A stretch of 64,000 nt of DNA from Williamsia sp. 1138. GTDB lineage: Bacteria; Actinomycetota; Actinomycetes; Mycobacteriales; Mycobacteriaceae. The notes under the pieces were generated by a model. That model did no database searches. It worked only from the letters and a program-made list of their open reading frames with translations, and was not told where the DNA came from. Location of the stretch: assembly GCF_002095435.2 (NCBI RefSeq), contig NZ_MJEJ02000040.1, positions 62,001 through 126,000 on the forward strand, written 5' to 3'. Position 1 is the first letter of the stretch; every line of letters begins with the position of its first letter. Positions 50,370-59,461 of the stretch are shown here, piece by piece. The position numbers and the translations under genes are program-made.

Positions 50370-51914
50370 TCACTCCGCGAGCACGGCCGATGCGGCGTTG
50401 TGGCCAGGGATGCCGCTGACCCCGCCGCCTCGCCGTGCTCCGGCGCCCGCGATCAGCAGCCTCGGATGCCGGGTCTCGACACCCCAGGTGCCGACCTCGG
50501 CCGCGGTCTCTGCCCAGGGCCACTGGAGCGGCCGGTGGAAGATGTTCCCGCCGGGCAGTCCCACGGAGTCCTGGAGTTCGAGCGGTGATTTCGCCTCGAT
50601 GCAGGGGGCGCCCGTCGAATCGGTCGCGATGACATCCGAGATGGGTTCGGCAAGCACGGAATCGAGCGCTGCGAGGGTCGCTGCGACTGCTTCGTCCTTG
50701 GCTCCTGGCCGGCTGAAGACGCCGGGCGGCATGTGCAGGCCGAAAAGGGTGAGGGTGTGCATGCCGGTGAGTTCTGGGCCGAGAATGCTGGGGTCGGAGA
50801 GGGTGTGGCAGTAGATCTCGCTGGGTGGCAGCGACGGGATCTGCCCGCGTGCGGCGTCCTGATACGCCTGCGCGAGTGCCCCGAAGCCCTCGTGGATGTG
50901 GAACGTGCCCGAGAATGCGACCTCCCGCGGCGTCGCCGTGTCGCGTAGTCGGGGGAGCCTGCGCAGCAACAGGTTGATCTTGAGCTGCGCTCCTTCGGGC
51001 GCGGGGCCGGTGCCGAGCGGCTCCTCGAGGAGTTCATCGAGAACGGCTGGGGCGCAAGCGCCCAGAATGTAGTCGGCGGCTGCGGCCCCGCCCCGCCACG
51101 CGACGCGGCCCGTTTCGGGGTCGATGTCCGTGACCTCGACCCCGGTGCGGATCTCGGCGCCTGCCGCCACTGCCGCGGCTGCGAGAGCCCCGGACACCGC
51201 GCCCATCCCGCCGACCGGTACGTCCCAGTCCCCGGTGCCGCCCCCGATCAGGTGGTAGAGCAGGCAGATGTTCTGGCGCAGCGACGTCTCGTGCATGTCC
51301 GCGAAGGTCCCGATCAAGCCGTCGGTGGCCACGATTCCGCGCACGGTGTCGTCGGCGAAGGTGTCGGCGATGATCTCTCCTGCCGGCCTCGTCGTCAGCT
51401 GCTTCCACAGATCCATGGCGCCGTCATCACCTCCGGCGATGGACGCCATCTCCTCGGCACCGAGAAGTGGCTCCAGCATGGTCGGGAAGACGCCTTCGGC
51501 GATCGTCGTCATGGAAGCGTAGAACCTCTGCCAGGCAGTGAAGTCCGAATCAGATCCTGTCGCGGCGTGAAAAGACGCCGCGGTCGCGGAGTCATCGGCG
51601 GTGTCGACGAGCAGCCCGCGCGTGGGATCTCCCGGGAGTGGGGTGTACGAGGAATACCGGCGCCGGATCAGGGTGATGTCGAGGCCGAGATCGGTGATGA
51701 TCTGACGTGGCATCAGGGATACGAGGTACGAGTACCGCGACAGGCGGGCGTCCATGCCGGGAAACGGCCTCGCCGACACCGTCGCGCCCCCGAGATGATC
51801 GGACCGCTCCAGCACCAGCACCCTGCGACCTGCTTGTGCCAGATAGGCCGCGGCGGTCAGCCCGTTGTGGCCCGCGCCGATCACGATGTCGTCATAGGAC
51901 TGCATGGTGATCAT
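50370..51914 (-). CDS. Phytoene-desaturase-like FAD oxidoreductase
   Basis: 514 residues from ATG 51914; ATG 51905 is an alternative start. The FAD Rossmann motif IVIGAGHNGLTAAAYLAQAGRRVLVLER lies in the first 35 residues, followed by HLGGATVS. A C-terminal block LLIAGAGARRGGGVSGIPGHNAA binds FAD in CrtI-type enzymes. The PVGGMGAVSGALAAAAVAAGAEIRTG segment is typical of the carotenoid desaturase/ketolase superfamily. Many actinobacterial members are not carotenoid enzymes, and no other carotenoid gene is near. The substrate is therefore open. Confidence 0.85.
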   Translation of the reverse strand: MITMQSYDDIVIGAGHNGLTAAAYLAQAGRRVLVLERSDHLGGATVSARPFPGMDARLSRYSYLVSLMPRQIITDLGLDITLIRRRYSSYTPLPGDPTRGLLVDTADDSATAASFHAATGSDSDFTAWQRFYASMTTIAEGVFPTMLEPLLGAEEMASIAGGDDGAMDLWKQLTTRPAGEIIADTFADDTVRGIVATDGLIGTFADMHETSLRQNICLLYHLIGGGTGDWDVPVGGMGAVSGALAAAAVAAGAEIRTGVEVTDIDPETGRVAWRGGAAAADYILGACAPAVLDELLEEPLGTGPAPEGAQLKINLLLRRLPRLRDTATPREVAFSGTFHIHEGFGALAQAYQDAARGQIPSLPPSEIYCHTLSDPSILGPELTGMHTLTLFGLHMPPGVFSRPGAKDEAVAATLAALDSVLAEPISDVIATDSTGAPCIEAKSPLELQDSVGLPGGNIFHRPLQWPWAETAAEVGTWGVETRHPRLLIAGAGARRGGGVSGIPGHNAASAVLAE

Positions 51915-52002
51915 GATGCCGTCAACGGTGGCTCGATGGATCGGGTCCTGGCGGCAACGGCGATGTGGGGGCTCCGATGTCGCGATGTTCATTCTTATTC
52001 TG

Positions 52003-52026
52003 GTGACGTTTATTTACGAACGTCAC
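52003..52026. promoter_or_regulatory. Dyad operator candidate in a divergent promoter
   Basis: Perfect 8-bp inverted repeat GTGACGTT (52003-52010) and AACGTCAC (52019-52026) with an 8-nt AT-rich spacer. It lies in an unusually AT-rich 176-bp gap between the phytoene-desaturase-like gene and the DUF4259 gene. Confidence 0.5.
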
Positions 52027-52090
52027 GTTCATTTATTGCGGTGGCGTATCGTATTCATGAATGCATTGTGTCGATAAGGAGGATTGCCGA

Positions 52091-52528
52091 ATGAGTACCT
52101 GGGGATTCGGGGCCTTCGACAACGATGACGCTGCCCGATGGGCCGCAGAGTTCGACGCATCCTCTTCTGCCGAGCGCGCGAACGTGGTGCGGGCGGCACT
52201 GCACACCGTCGTGGAGCATGATCGCACCGCCGACCAATTCGCGGCCATCGCGGCGGCGACGACGGTGGCGTCCAGTCTGCCGGGTGGGCCCCTGCTGGCC
52301 CCCGGCTATGGTCCGAATCCGCAGCTGATCGAGAACATGCACGTGGCCGATGACCTGCCTGAGCTGGCAGTTCGCGCACTGAACCGGGTCAGGGTCGCGG
52401 AGTCGGGGTGGTCGGGTCTGTGGGATCGGGCAGGGGCACTCGACGACGCGATCGCGGTGATCGATGCCATCGTCGACGAACTCGAGCTGCGGACGACACT
52501 GCCGGAGTACGCCGCGCTCAGTGCGTGA
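52091..52528 (+). CDS. DUF4259 domain protein
   Basis: 145 residues from ATG 52091, with AAGGAGG upstream; an in-frame start at 52061 precedes that site. It opens with MSTWGFGAFDNDDAARWAAEF, the hallmark of DUF4259, and continues with a mostly helical sequence and PELAVRALNRV near residue 93. No catalytic motif, signal peptide or membrane segment is seen. Function of the family is unknown. It is convergent with the following gene. Confidence 0.85.
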   Translation: MSTWGFGAFDNDDAARWAAEFDASSSAERANVVRAALHTVVEHDRTADQFAAIAAATTVASSLPGGPLLAPGYGPNPQLIENMHVADDLPELAVRALNRVRVAESGWSGLWDRAGALDDAIAVIDAIVDELELRTTLPEYAALSA

Positions 52529-52625
52529 CCGCGCACGCGGAAGATCGACGTCTCGGACTTTGTGGATCAGTGCGTGAGATAGTTTCGTGATATGCGGCGC
52601 GGCAGCCCCGAATGCGTAGCCTGGG

Positions 52626-53588
52626 TCACAGAGCGCGCAATTTATCAAGTAGCGGTTCGGCGGCCTTGGCCAGGAATTCTTCCTGACTGTCGCCGCCGAT
52701 TTGAACCAGCGCGACGTCGGTGAAGCCGGCATCGAGAAAAGGCCGCACGTTCTCGGCCAGTTCGTCGAGGTCGGGTCCGCAGGCGATCGACGACTCCACG
52801 TCTTCTGGGCGGACGAACTGCGTAGCCCCGGCGAATGATGCCGTCGTCGGCAGGTCCGCGTTGACCGACCAGCCCCCGGCGAACCAGCGGAACTGATCGT
52901 GCGCGCGAGCGACCGCCGTCTTCTTGTCGGTGTCCCAGCAGATCGGGATCTGGCCGATCTTTCGCGAGGGACCCTCGTGATGGTCATCCCAGAGTGAGAC
53001 CAGTGAACCCTTCGGATCGGTGGCGATCAGATGATCGGCCAACGGTGCGAGTTGCTTGACGGACTTGTCGCCCGACACCGCGATACCGATCGGGACCCCT
53101 CCGTCCGGCAGGTCCCAGATGCGAGATGAGTCGACGCGAAAGTGGTTGCCGCTGTACGTGACCAGATCCCCCGAGTGCAGAGCCCGGATGATCTCGACCG
53201 CCTCGACGAACATGTCGTGGCGTTCGTCCACCGAGGGCCACCCCTGACCGACGGTGTGCTCGTTCAGGTTTTCTCCCGACCCGAGGCCGAGGATGAAGCG
53301 GCCGTCCGCGAGGAGTTGTACGGTCGCTGCCTTCTGGGCGACCACCGCGGGGTGGTACCGGATGGTCGGTGCGGTCACATATGTCGCGAGTTCGACCCGC
53401 TCGGTGGCATGGGCAACCGCGCCGAGCACACTCCAGGCGTACGGGGCGTGGCCTTGGGACACCAGCCACGGCGAGTAGTGGTCACTCATCACCTCGAAAT
53501 CGAAGCCGGACTTCTCGGCGGCCGTGGCGTAACGGACCAGATCCTTGGGCCCGCTCTGTTCCGTCATCAATGTGTATCCGAAGCGCAT
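52626..53588 (-). CDS. F420-dependent LLM-class oxidoreductase, FGD-like
   Basis: 320 residues from ATG 53588. Luciferase-like TIM barrel of the TIGR03557 (F420-dependent, glucose-6-phosphate dehydrogenase-related) type. Typical blocks are FDFEVMSDHYSPW (F420 pocket), ELATYVTAPTIRYHPAVVAQKAATVQLLADGRFILGLGSGENLNEH and PDGGVPIGIAVSGDKSVKQ. The C terminus has ACGPDLDELAENVRPFLDAGFTDVALVQIGGD. True Fgd1 substrate specificity is not implied. It is divergent from the WS/DGAT gene with a 146-bp promoter region. Confidence 0.88.
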   Translation of the reverse strand: MRFGYTLMTEQSGPKDLVRYATAAEKSGFDFEVMSDHYSPWLVSQGHAPYAWSVLGAVAHATERVELATYVTAPTIRYHPAVVAQKAATVQLLADGRFILGLGSGENLNEHTVGQGWPSVDERHDMFVEAVEIIRALHSGDLVTYSGNHFRVDSSRIWDLPDGGVPIGIAVSGDKSVKQLAPLADHLIATDPKGSLVSLWDDHHEGPSRKIGQIPICWDTDKKTAVARAHDQFRWFAGGWSVNADLPTTASFAGATQFVRPEDVESSIACGPDLDELAENVRPFLDAGFTDVALVQIGGDSQEEFLAKAAEPLLDKLRAL

Positions 53589-53664
53589 GTCCGGTGGAGT
53601 TCCCCGTCGGTGCCCACCCAAACCATCCGAATCCGAGGCCACCCGGCCACCGCGGGGCAAAGCT

Positions 53665-53680
53665 TGTAACGTGTGTCACA
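53665..53680. promoter_or_regulatory. Near-consensus CRP/GlxR-type site
   Basis: TGTAA-cgtgtg-TCACA matches CRP-family half-sites at 9 of 10 positions with the correct 6-nt spacing. It lies in the divergent promoter, 55 nt before the WS/DGAT start and 77 nt before the F420 enzyme start. Confidence 0.45.
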
Positions 53681-53734
53681 TTGCTTCGAGACACGGGCAT
53701 CCCTGCACCGACCGAGAACCCCACAGGAGTGCGC

Positions 53735-55117
53735 ATGCCGTATATGCCGATCACCGAATCGATGTTCTTGCTGGCTGAATCGCGTGAGCATCCGATGCAT
53801 GTCGGGGGACTCCAACTGTTCGAGCCGGCGGAGGGCTCGGACGATCTCGGTGAGCAGATGTTCGAGGCGTTCCAGGCACAGACCGATGTGCACAAGCTCT
53901 TCCGGAAACGACCCGCGTCGCCCGTGGGGTTGATGGGCACCGTGCGGTGGAGTTACGACTCCGACGTCGACTTCGAGTACCACGTGCGACGTACGGTGCT
54001 GCCGCGACCCGGCCGGGTCAGGGAACTGCTCCGCTATGTCTCCGCGAACCACGGCGCGATGCTGGACCGGCATCGACCCATGTGGGAGCTCCACCTCATC
54101 GAGGGGCTGGCCGACGGTCGCATCGCGCTGTACACGAAGATCCACCACTCGCTGGTTGACGGGGTGTCTGCGCTGAAGCTGCTCGAGAAGACCCTGTCCC
54201 CGGACGCTGCGGCGCGATCCGGCCGCGCCCCTTGGGATCCCGAGCTGTTCATCAGGCGCCCCAGGCTGGAGTCCGAAGCCGACGAGGTGTCGCGGAGCAT
54301 CCTCTCCGAGGGCTGGAAGATCGCCGGCGAGCTTGCCGGTTTTGCTCCCGCCACCGCCCGGGTCGGGATCCGGGCCGTGCGTGACCACAATCTGAAACTG
54401 CCGCTGCAAGCGCCACGCACCATGTTCAACGTGCCGATCGGCGGGGCCCGCCGCTTTGCCGCGGAGCAGTGGTCGGTGACGCGATTGAAGGCGGTCGCCG
54501 CAGGACTCGACATCACGATGAACGACGTGGTGATGGCGATGTGCGCGGGTGCGCTGCGGTCTTACCTCATCGATCAGAATGCGCTGCCGGAGCAGCCGTT
54601 GATCGCGATGATGCCGGTGTCGATGCACGCCAAGGACAGCGATTCGTCCGAGGGCAACGCAGTGACCGCGATCCTGGCGAATCTGGCCACAGATCAGCCA
54701 GACCCCGAACGCAGACTGGCAACGCTCGTCGATTCGACGCGATCGAGTAAACAGGTCATCCGCGAACTCAGCCCGTTGCAGGCGCTCGGCTTCGGTGCCA
54801 TGGTCGCGGCACCGCTGGCGCTGTCGACGGTGCCGGGGTTCGTCCGCTACACCCCACCACCGTTCAACGTCATCATCTCCAATGTTCCTGGCCCGCAGAA
54901 AGACATGTACTGGAACGGCGCCAAACTCGACGGCGTGTATCCCGCATCGATCGCGTTGGACGGTCAGGCGCTGAACATCACTGTCGCCACCAACGGAGAC
55001 ATGGTGAACTTCGGGCTCACCGGTGCTCGTGCCGAGGTGCCGAGCCTGCAGCGACTGCTGACCCACCTCGACACCGCCCTCGAGGAGCTCGAAAAGCTTT
55101 GCGACATCGGGGCCTAA
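53735..55117 (+). CDS. Wax ester synthase/diacylglycerol acyltransferase (WS/DGAT)
   Basis: 460 residues from ATG 53735, with AGGAG five nt upstream. The active-site motif HHSLVDG lies near residues 141-147. Other family blocks are MFLLAESREHPMHVGGLQLF at the start, RPMWELHLIEGL, TMNDVVMAMCAGALRSYL, MMPVSMHAKD, NVIISNVPGPQKDMYWNGA and DGQALNITVATNGDMVNFGL. The enzyme uses acyl-CoA to esterify diacylglycerol or fatty alcohol into storage lipid at the inner membrane surface. Typical length. The gene is preceded by a near-consensus CRP-type site. Confidence 0.95.
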   Translation: MPYMPITESMFLLAESREHPMHVGGLQLFEPAEGSDDLGEQMFEAFQAQTDVHKLFRKRPASPVGLMGTVRWSYDSDVDFEYHVRRTVLPRPGRVRELLRYVSANHGAMLDRHRPMWELHLIEGLADGRIALYTKIHHSLVDGVSALKLLEKTLSPDAAARSGRAPWDPELFIRRPRLESEADEVSRSILSEGWKIAGELAGFAPATARVGIRAVRDHNLKLPLQAPRTMFNVPIGGARRFAAEQWSVTRLKAVAAGLDITMNDVVMAMCAGALRSYLIDQNALPEQPLIAMMPVSMHAKDSDSSEGNAVTAILANLATDQPDPERRLATLVDSTRSSKQVIRELSPLQALGFGAMVAAPLALSTVPGFVRYTPPPFNVIISNVPGPQKDMYWNGAKLDGVYPASIALDGQALNITVATNGDMVNFGLTGARAEVPSLQRLLTHLDTALEELEKLCDIGA

Positions 55118-55180
55118 CCGGACGCTGTCTGACTCGAACGTGCACGATGGGGGACGTTCGAGTACCAACGAGAGGACTTC

Positions 55181-55999
55181 ATGGCCACCCCGACCATCTC
55201 CGCTTTCCTCGACGCCCTGAGTTCAGGTGATCTCGAGGTCATCGACCTGACCACCCCGCTCAGTGCCGACACCCCGGCGTTGCGGTTGCCCGAGCCCTTC
55301 GTCAACCTCATCGACTTCAGCCTGGAAGAGGTGAGCGCCTACAACGAACCCGGTCCGTTCTGGCGCCACAACAACATCCACACCGGCGAGCACATCGGCA
55401 CCCACATCGACGCACCGGTCCACTGGATCACGGGCCGCGACGGCGACGACGTCTCGCAGATCCCCGTCTCGCGGCTCATCGGCCCGGCGGCAGTCCTCGA
55501 CCTCACCGAGAAGGTGGCCGCCGACCCCGACTACCTCCTCACCGTTGCCGACGTCGAGGAATGGGAGAACAGTTTCGGACCTCTCGCCGTCGGCGCCTGG
55601 CTGCTGCTGCGAACCGGATGGGAATCGCGCGGCCATTCGCAGGACGCGTTCCTGGGCATCGACGACACCGGCTCGCACACCCCCGGCGTCGCCGTCGAGT
55701 GCGCCGAGTGGCTGGCAGGCCGACGCGAGGTCACCGGCCTCGGCGTCGAGACCGTCGGCGTCGATGCGGGATTGGCGGGTGGTTTCGACCCCGCCTTTCC
55801 GGTGCACAACTACTTCCTCGGCAACGACAAGTACGGGCTCACCTCACTGCGCAATCTCGGCCGACTGCCTGCCACCGGCGCGATGATCGTGGTGAGCCCG
55901 CTCCCCATCGTCGGCGGCACAGGAAGTCCGTCGCGGGTGCTCGCGATCGTCGACAGCGCGCCGCCCGAAGAGATCGGCGCCGACCAGGCCGGGGTGTGA
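55181..55999 (+). CDS. Cyclase-family metal hydrolase (kynurenine-formamidase-like)
   Basis: 272 residues with AGAGGA before ATG 55181. It belongs to the cyclase family (PF04199) that includes kynurenine formamidase and isatin hydrolase. The metal/catalytic signature GEHIGTHIDAPVHW (HxGTHxDxPxH form) is near residues 67-80. Other blocks are LLLRTGWESRG, PGVAVECAEWLAGR and VETVGVDAG. These enzymes hydrolyse C-N or C-C bonds of cyclic or acyl-aryl compounds using a divalent metal. The stop overlaps the next gene in a GTGA, so a shared pathway is likely. Confidence 0.88.
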   Translation: MATPTISAFLDALSSGDLEVIDLTTPLSADTPALRLPEPFVNLIDFSLEEVSAYNEPGPFWRHNNIHTGEHIGTHIDAPVHWITGRDGDDVSQIPVSRLIGPAAVLDLTEKVAADPDYLLTVADVEEWENSFGPLAVGAWLLLRTGWESRGHSQDAFLGIDDTGSHTPGVAVECAEWLAGRREVTGLGVETVGVDAGLAGGFDPAFPVHNYFLGNDKYGLTSLRNLGRLPATGAMIVVSPLPIVGGTGSPSRVLAIVDSAPPEEIGADQAGV

Positions 56000-57663
56000 G
56001 CACCTACGGACCCACTGTCGCCGACGTCGTCGGTCGAGTCCTCGCGGATCTCGGCGCGGGCCACTGCTTCGGCGTGGTCGGCAGCGGCAACTTCGTCATG
56101 ACCAATGCCCTGCGCGCGGGCGGGGTCCCGTTCACCGCCGCCCGCCACGAGGGCGGCGCCGCGACCATGGCCGATGCCTACTCGCGGATGTCGGCGCGCG
56201 TGGGGGTGGTGTCCCTGCACCAGGGCTGCGGACTCACCAACGCGATGACCGGGATCACCGAGGCCGCCAAGAGCCGCACTCCGATGGTGGTGCTCACCGC
56301 CGACAGCCCCGCCGCCGCGCTGCGCTCCAACTTCCGTATCGACCAGGACATGCTCGCGCATGGTGTCGGCGCCGTCAGTGACCGGGTCTTCTCGCCCGAC
56401 ACGGTGGTCGCCGACGTCACCCGCGCCTACCGCACCGCAATCACCGGGCGGCGCACCGTGGTCCTCAACGTGTCCATCGACGTGGCTGCGATGCCGGCGT
56501 CGGTGGAGGGACCCATCGTGGCGTCCTTCGAACATCCGCGGGTGCGCCCATCTGCACCGGCGGTCGACGAACTCGCCACCGCGATCACCGCGGCTCGGCG
56601 ACCCGTCTTCATCGCCGGGCGGGGTGCCCGTGACGCGCGCTCGGTTCTCGTCGAACTCGCCGAGGCCGCAGGCGCTTTGGTGGCGACCTCGGCGGTGGCG
56701 AACGGACTGTTCGTCGGCGATCCGTTCAACCTCGGCATATCGGGTGGCTTCTCGTCGCCGACGACCGCGGAGCTGATCTCCGACGCCGACCTCATCGTCG
56801 GCTGGGGATGCGCGCTCAATCAGTGGACGATGCGCCACGGCCGGTTGATCGGTTCGGACACCTGCGTGGTGCAGGTCGACGACGAGGTGGATGCGATCGG
56901 CGCGCACCGGCCGGTGTCGCTCGGGGTGGTGGGTGACTGCGCGTCGACCGCGGCTGACGTACTCGCCGAGATCCGGAACCGCGGATCGGGGGATCAGGCT
57001 CGGTACCGCACCGACGAGGTGCGCGCTCGAATAGCGGAAACATCACGCTGGCAGGATGTTCCGGTCGACGACATCTCGACCGGCCGGCGCATCGACCCAC
57101 GTGCGTTGTCGATCGAGCTCGACGCAATCCTGCCTGCCGACCGCGTGGTGTCGATCGACTCCGGCAATTTCATGGGCTATCCGTCGACCCACCTGGCGGT
57201 GCCCGACGAAAACGGGTTCTGCTTCACCCAGGCTTACCAATCGATCGGCCTCGGCTTGTACACCGCCATCGGAGCGGGGATTGCTCAACCGGACCGGCTC
57301 CCGGTGCTCGGGACGGGCGACGGGGGGTTCCTGATGAGCATCTCCGAACTCGACACCGCGGTGCGCCTGGGTCTGCCGTTGGTGGTGATCGTCTACAACG
57401 ACTCCGCCTACGGCGCGGAGGTCCATCACTTCGTCGAGGGTGATCACGACACCGTCACCTTCCCGGACACGGACATCGCCGCCGTCGCAAGAGGATTCGG
57501 TGCCGTCGGCGTCACTGTTCGCACCATGGCAGATCTGGAGGCGGTACGCGGGTGGATCGACGACCATGGCCGGTCCGGTGCTGCGCGGCCGTTGGTGATC
57601 GACGCGAAGATTGCCGACGACGGTGGCTCCTGGTGGTTGGCGGAGGCGTTCGCCGGTCACTGA
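55996..57663 (+). CDS. Thiamine-diphosphate enzyme, acetolactate-synthase-like
   Basis: 555 residues from GTG 55996. The three POX/ILV domains are visible. The N-terminal PYR domain has GVVGSGNFVMTNAL and the catalytic Glu in ARHEGGAATMADAYSR. The middle FAD-like fold has RPVFIAGRGARDA. The C-terminal PP domain has the ThDP motif GTGDGGFLMSISEL closing at VYNDSAYGAE (GDG to N about 28 residues). Residues for FAD use are not obvious. The family covers acetolactate synthase, oxalyl-CoA decarboxylase, 2-keto-acid decarboxylases and cyclohexane-1,2-dione hydrolase. It is coupled to a cyclase-family hydrolase, so catabolism of a cyclic diketone or keto acid fits better than amino acid synthesis. 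Confidence 0.88.
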   Translation: MSTYGPTVADVVGRVLADLGAGHCFGVVGSGNFVMTNALRAGGVPFTAARHEGGAATMADAYSRMSARVGVVSLHQGCGLTNAMTGITEAAKSRTPMVVLTADSPAAALRSNFRIDQDMLAHGVGAVSDRVFSPDTVVADVTRAYRTAITGRRTVVLNVSIDVAAMPASVEGPIVASFEHPRVRPSAPAVDELATAITAARRPVFIAGRGARDARSVLVELAEAAGALVATSAVANGLFVGDPFNLGISGGFSSPTTAELISDADLIVGWGCALNQWTMRHGRLIGSDTCVVQVDDEVDAIGAHRPVSLGVVGDCASTAADVLAEIRNRGSGDQARYRTDEVRARIAETSRWQDVPVDDISTGRRIDPRALSIELDAILPADRVVSIDSGNFMGYPSTHLAVPDENGFCFTQAYQSIGLGLYTAIGAGIAQPDRLPVLGTGDGGFLMSISELDTAVRLGLPLVVIVYNDSAYGAEVHHFVEGDHDTVTFPDTDIAAVARGFGAVGVTVRTMADLEAVRGWIDDHGRSGAARPLVIDAKIADDGGSWWLAEAFAGH

Positions 57664-57736
57664 TCCATGACGGGCGGCGCCTGATCCGACCCCGAGCTGG
57701 CAAGATGGCCACCAACCCGTCGAGGAGGGGAATCAG

Positions 57737-58087
57737 ATGGCAGGACATCGGATCTTCAGCACCAGCTTGGCCAGTATCTACCCGCACTACGTGGCCAAGG
57801 CCGAGCGCAAAGACCACACGAGGGACGAAGTCGACCAGGTCGTCTGTTGGCTGACCGGCTACGACGCCGACGGGATACAGCAGGCGATCGACGAAGAGAT
57901 CGATCTGCAGACCTTCTTCGCGCAAGCACCTGCTTTCAACCCCAGCGCAGAACTCATCAGGGGTGTGATCTGCGGACACCGCGTCGAGGACATCGAGGAC
58001 CCGCTGATGCAGAAGATCCGCTACATGGACAAACTCGTCGACGACGTCGCCAGGGGCAAGAAGATGAGCTCGATCCTGCGGGGCTGA
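57737..58087 (+). CDS. DUF2200 family protein
   Basis: 116 residues; GAGGAGGGG lies just before ATG 57737. It starts with HRIFSTSLASIYPHYVAKAERKDHTRDEVDQVVCWLTGY, the DUF2200 signature, and ends with DPLMQKIRYMDKLVDDVARGKKMSSIL. It covers the full family length. It is a small helical protein, no function known, and it is sporadic across bacteria. It is convergent with the N-hydroxylase gene. Confidence 0.9.
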   Translation: MAGHRIFSTSLASIYPHYVAKAERKDHTRDEVDQVVCWLTGYDADGIQQAIDEEIDLQTFFAQAPAFNPSAELIRGVICGHRVEDIEDPLMQKIRYMDKLVDDVARGKKMSSILRG

Positions 58088-58131
58088 CGTCGGCGCGGCT
58101 GCGGGACCGATGTCACCGAACGCCGCGTCGG

Positions 58132-59409
58132 TCAGTCCTGTGGAGCCCCGACGATCGAATCGACGATGTCGGCAGATCGGATCGCCAGGTTCGACAGCAG
58201 TGTCGCGGTGAGTCCGTGCGAATGTTCCACACCGCCGTTCAGGTACACGTTGCCCTCGTGGGCGGTGGGTCGCCGGATGCGATAGTCCCGCGCGACCTGG
58301 GGCAGTCCTGAGTCGTCGAAGCAGTATTCCTTCTCGGGTTCGGCCAGTAGGTCACGCAGGTCGATCGAACGAAAGCCCGTGGCGTACACCACCGCATCCG
58401 CGGTGAGGGTCTGGGTGGTGGTCGTCGGAAGGTGATTGATCGTGACCCGGACGCCGTCGCTGGTCTCTTCGGTTTTCTCCGAATCCAGACGCGAGGCACC
58501 GTGGACGAACAACCGGCGGTTGCCCTGAACCTTCTCCTGGTATTCGCGGGCATACAACTCGGCGATGACCTCGGAGTCGACGGCGGAGTAGTTGGTGCTC
58601 CGGTGGTAGTCCAGCAACCGCTGGCGGACCTCGATGGGGGCCTCGTGGAAGTCGTCGACCGCCTCAGGGTCGAACACCCGGTTCGCGTAGGGGCTGTCGT
58701 CGGCGGGCGTGTACCCGTATTTACCGAAGACCGCATGCACCTGTGCGTCGGGGTAGGCGTCGTGCAGGTACGTGGTGATCTCCGCGGCGCTCTGCCCAGC
58801 ACCGACGACCACGAATCGATGATGGGTCAGTTCGGGGAGCTCCTCGAGCTTTCCGAGCAGACCATGGCTGTGCCACTGCCGAACCGATGGTGAGACCTGT
58901 TCGGGTAGCACGGCACTGATGCCCCCACCCACCACCACGTTGCGCGCACGGACGGTGCTCTCGGATCCCGACTGGTCTCTGGTGTGGACGAGGAACTCGT
59001 CGCCGACGGCTTCGACCTGCGTCACCGAGGTGTCGTAGGTGACCTTGTCCTCGACCTGCCCGGCCGCCCAGCCCAGATAGTCCGAGAACTCGGCCCGCGA
59101 TGGGAAGAACGTCTGGTGGTTGATGAAGTCGACCAGTCGGCCCCGCGTGCACAGGTAGTTGATGAAGGTGAAACGACTCTGCGGGTTTCGCAGGGTGACA
59201 AGATCTTTGAGGAAGGAAACCTGCATCTGGGCACCCGGGAGCAGCATGTCAGGATGCCACGCGAATGAGTCCTTGTTGTCGTAGAAGTGTGCGCGGAGTG
59301 GTTCCGCGGGGTGCGTCTCGTTGTGCTCGGCGACTGTGATGGCCAGGGCGAGATTGCTGGGGCCGAAACCGATCCCGAGGAGGTCTACGGGTGAAGTGTC
59401 GAGCGACAT
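58132..59409 (-). CDS. N-hydroxylating flavin monooxygenase (ornithine/lysine type)
   Basis: 425 residues. Class B flavoprotein that N-hydroxylates the side-chain amine of ornithine, lysine or a diamine, the first step to hydroxamate siderophores. The FAD motif is LGIGFGPSNLALAI near residues 11-24. MQVSFLKDLVTLRNPQSRFTF is the substrate-binding block. The NADPH motif is VVGAGQSAAEITTYLH near 203-218. The DAVVYATGFRS motif and the C-terminal HGLTATLLSN are typical. It resembles ornithine hydroxylases such as GorA of Gordonia and MbtG. It is last of a three-gene operon with an N-acyltransferase and an MFS exporter. No siderophore NRPS or NIS synthetase is in the window. Confidence 0.92.
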   Translation of the reverse strand: MSLDTSPVDLLGIGFGPSNLALAITVAEHNETHPAEPLRAHFYDNKDSFAWHPDMLLPGAQMQVSFLKDLVTLRNPQSRFTFINYLCTRGRLVDFINHQTFFPSRAEFSDYLGWAAGQVEDKVTYDTSVTQVEAVGDEFLVHTRDQSGSESTVRARNVVVGGGISAVLPEQVSPSVRQWHSHGLLGKLEELPELTHHRFVVVGAGQSAAEITTYLHDAYPDAQVHAVFGKYGYTPADDSPYANRVFDPEAVDDFHEAPIEVRQRLLDYHRSTNYSAVDSEVIAELYAREYQEKVQGNRRLFVHGASRLDSEKTEETSDGVRVTINHLPTTTTQTLTADAVVYATGFRSIDLRDLLAEPEKEYCFDDSGLPQVARDYRIRRPTAHEGNVYLNGGVEHSHGLTATLLSNLAIRSADIVDSIVGAPQD

Positions 59410-59461
59410 GCTGTTCAGCCCTTCGGAGAAAGAACGAGTGGGGAGTGCGCTGATGTGTCGG

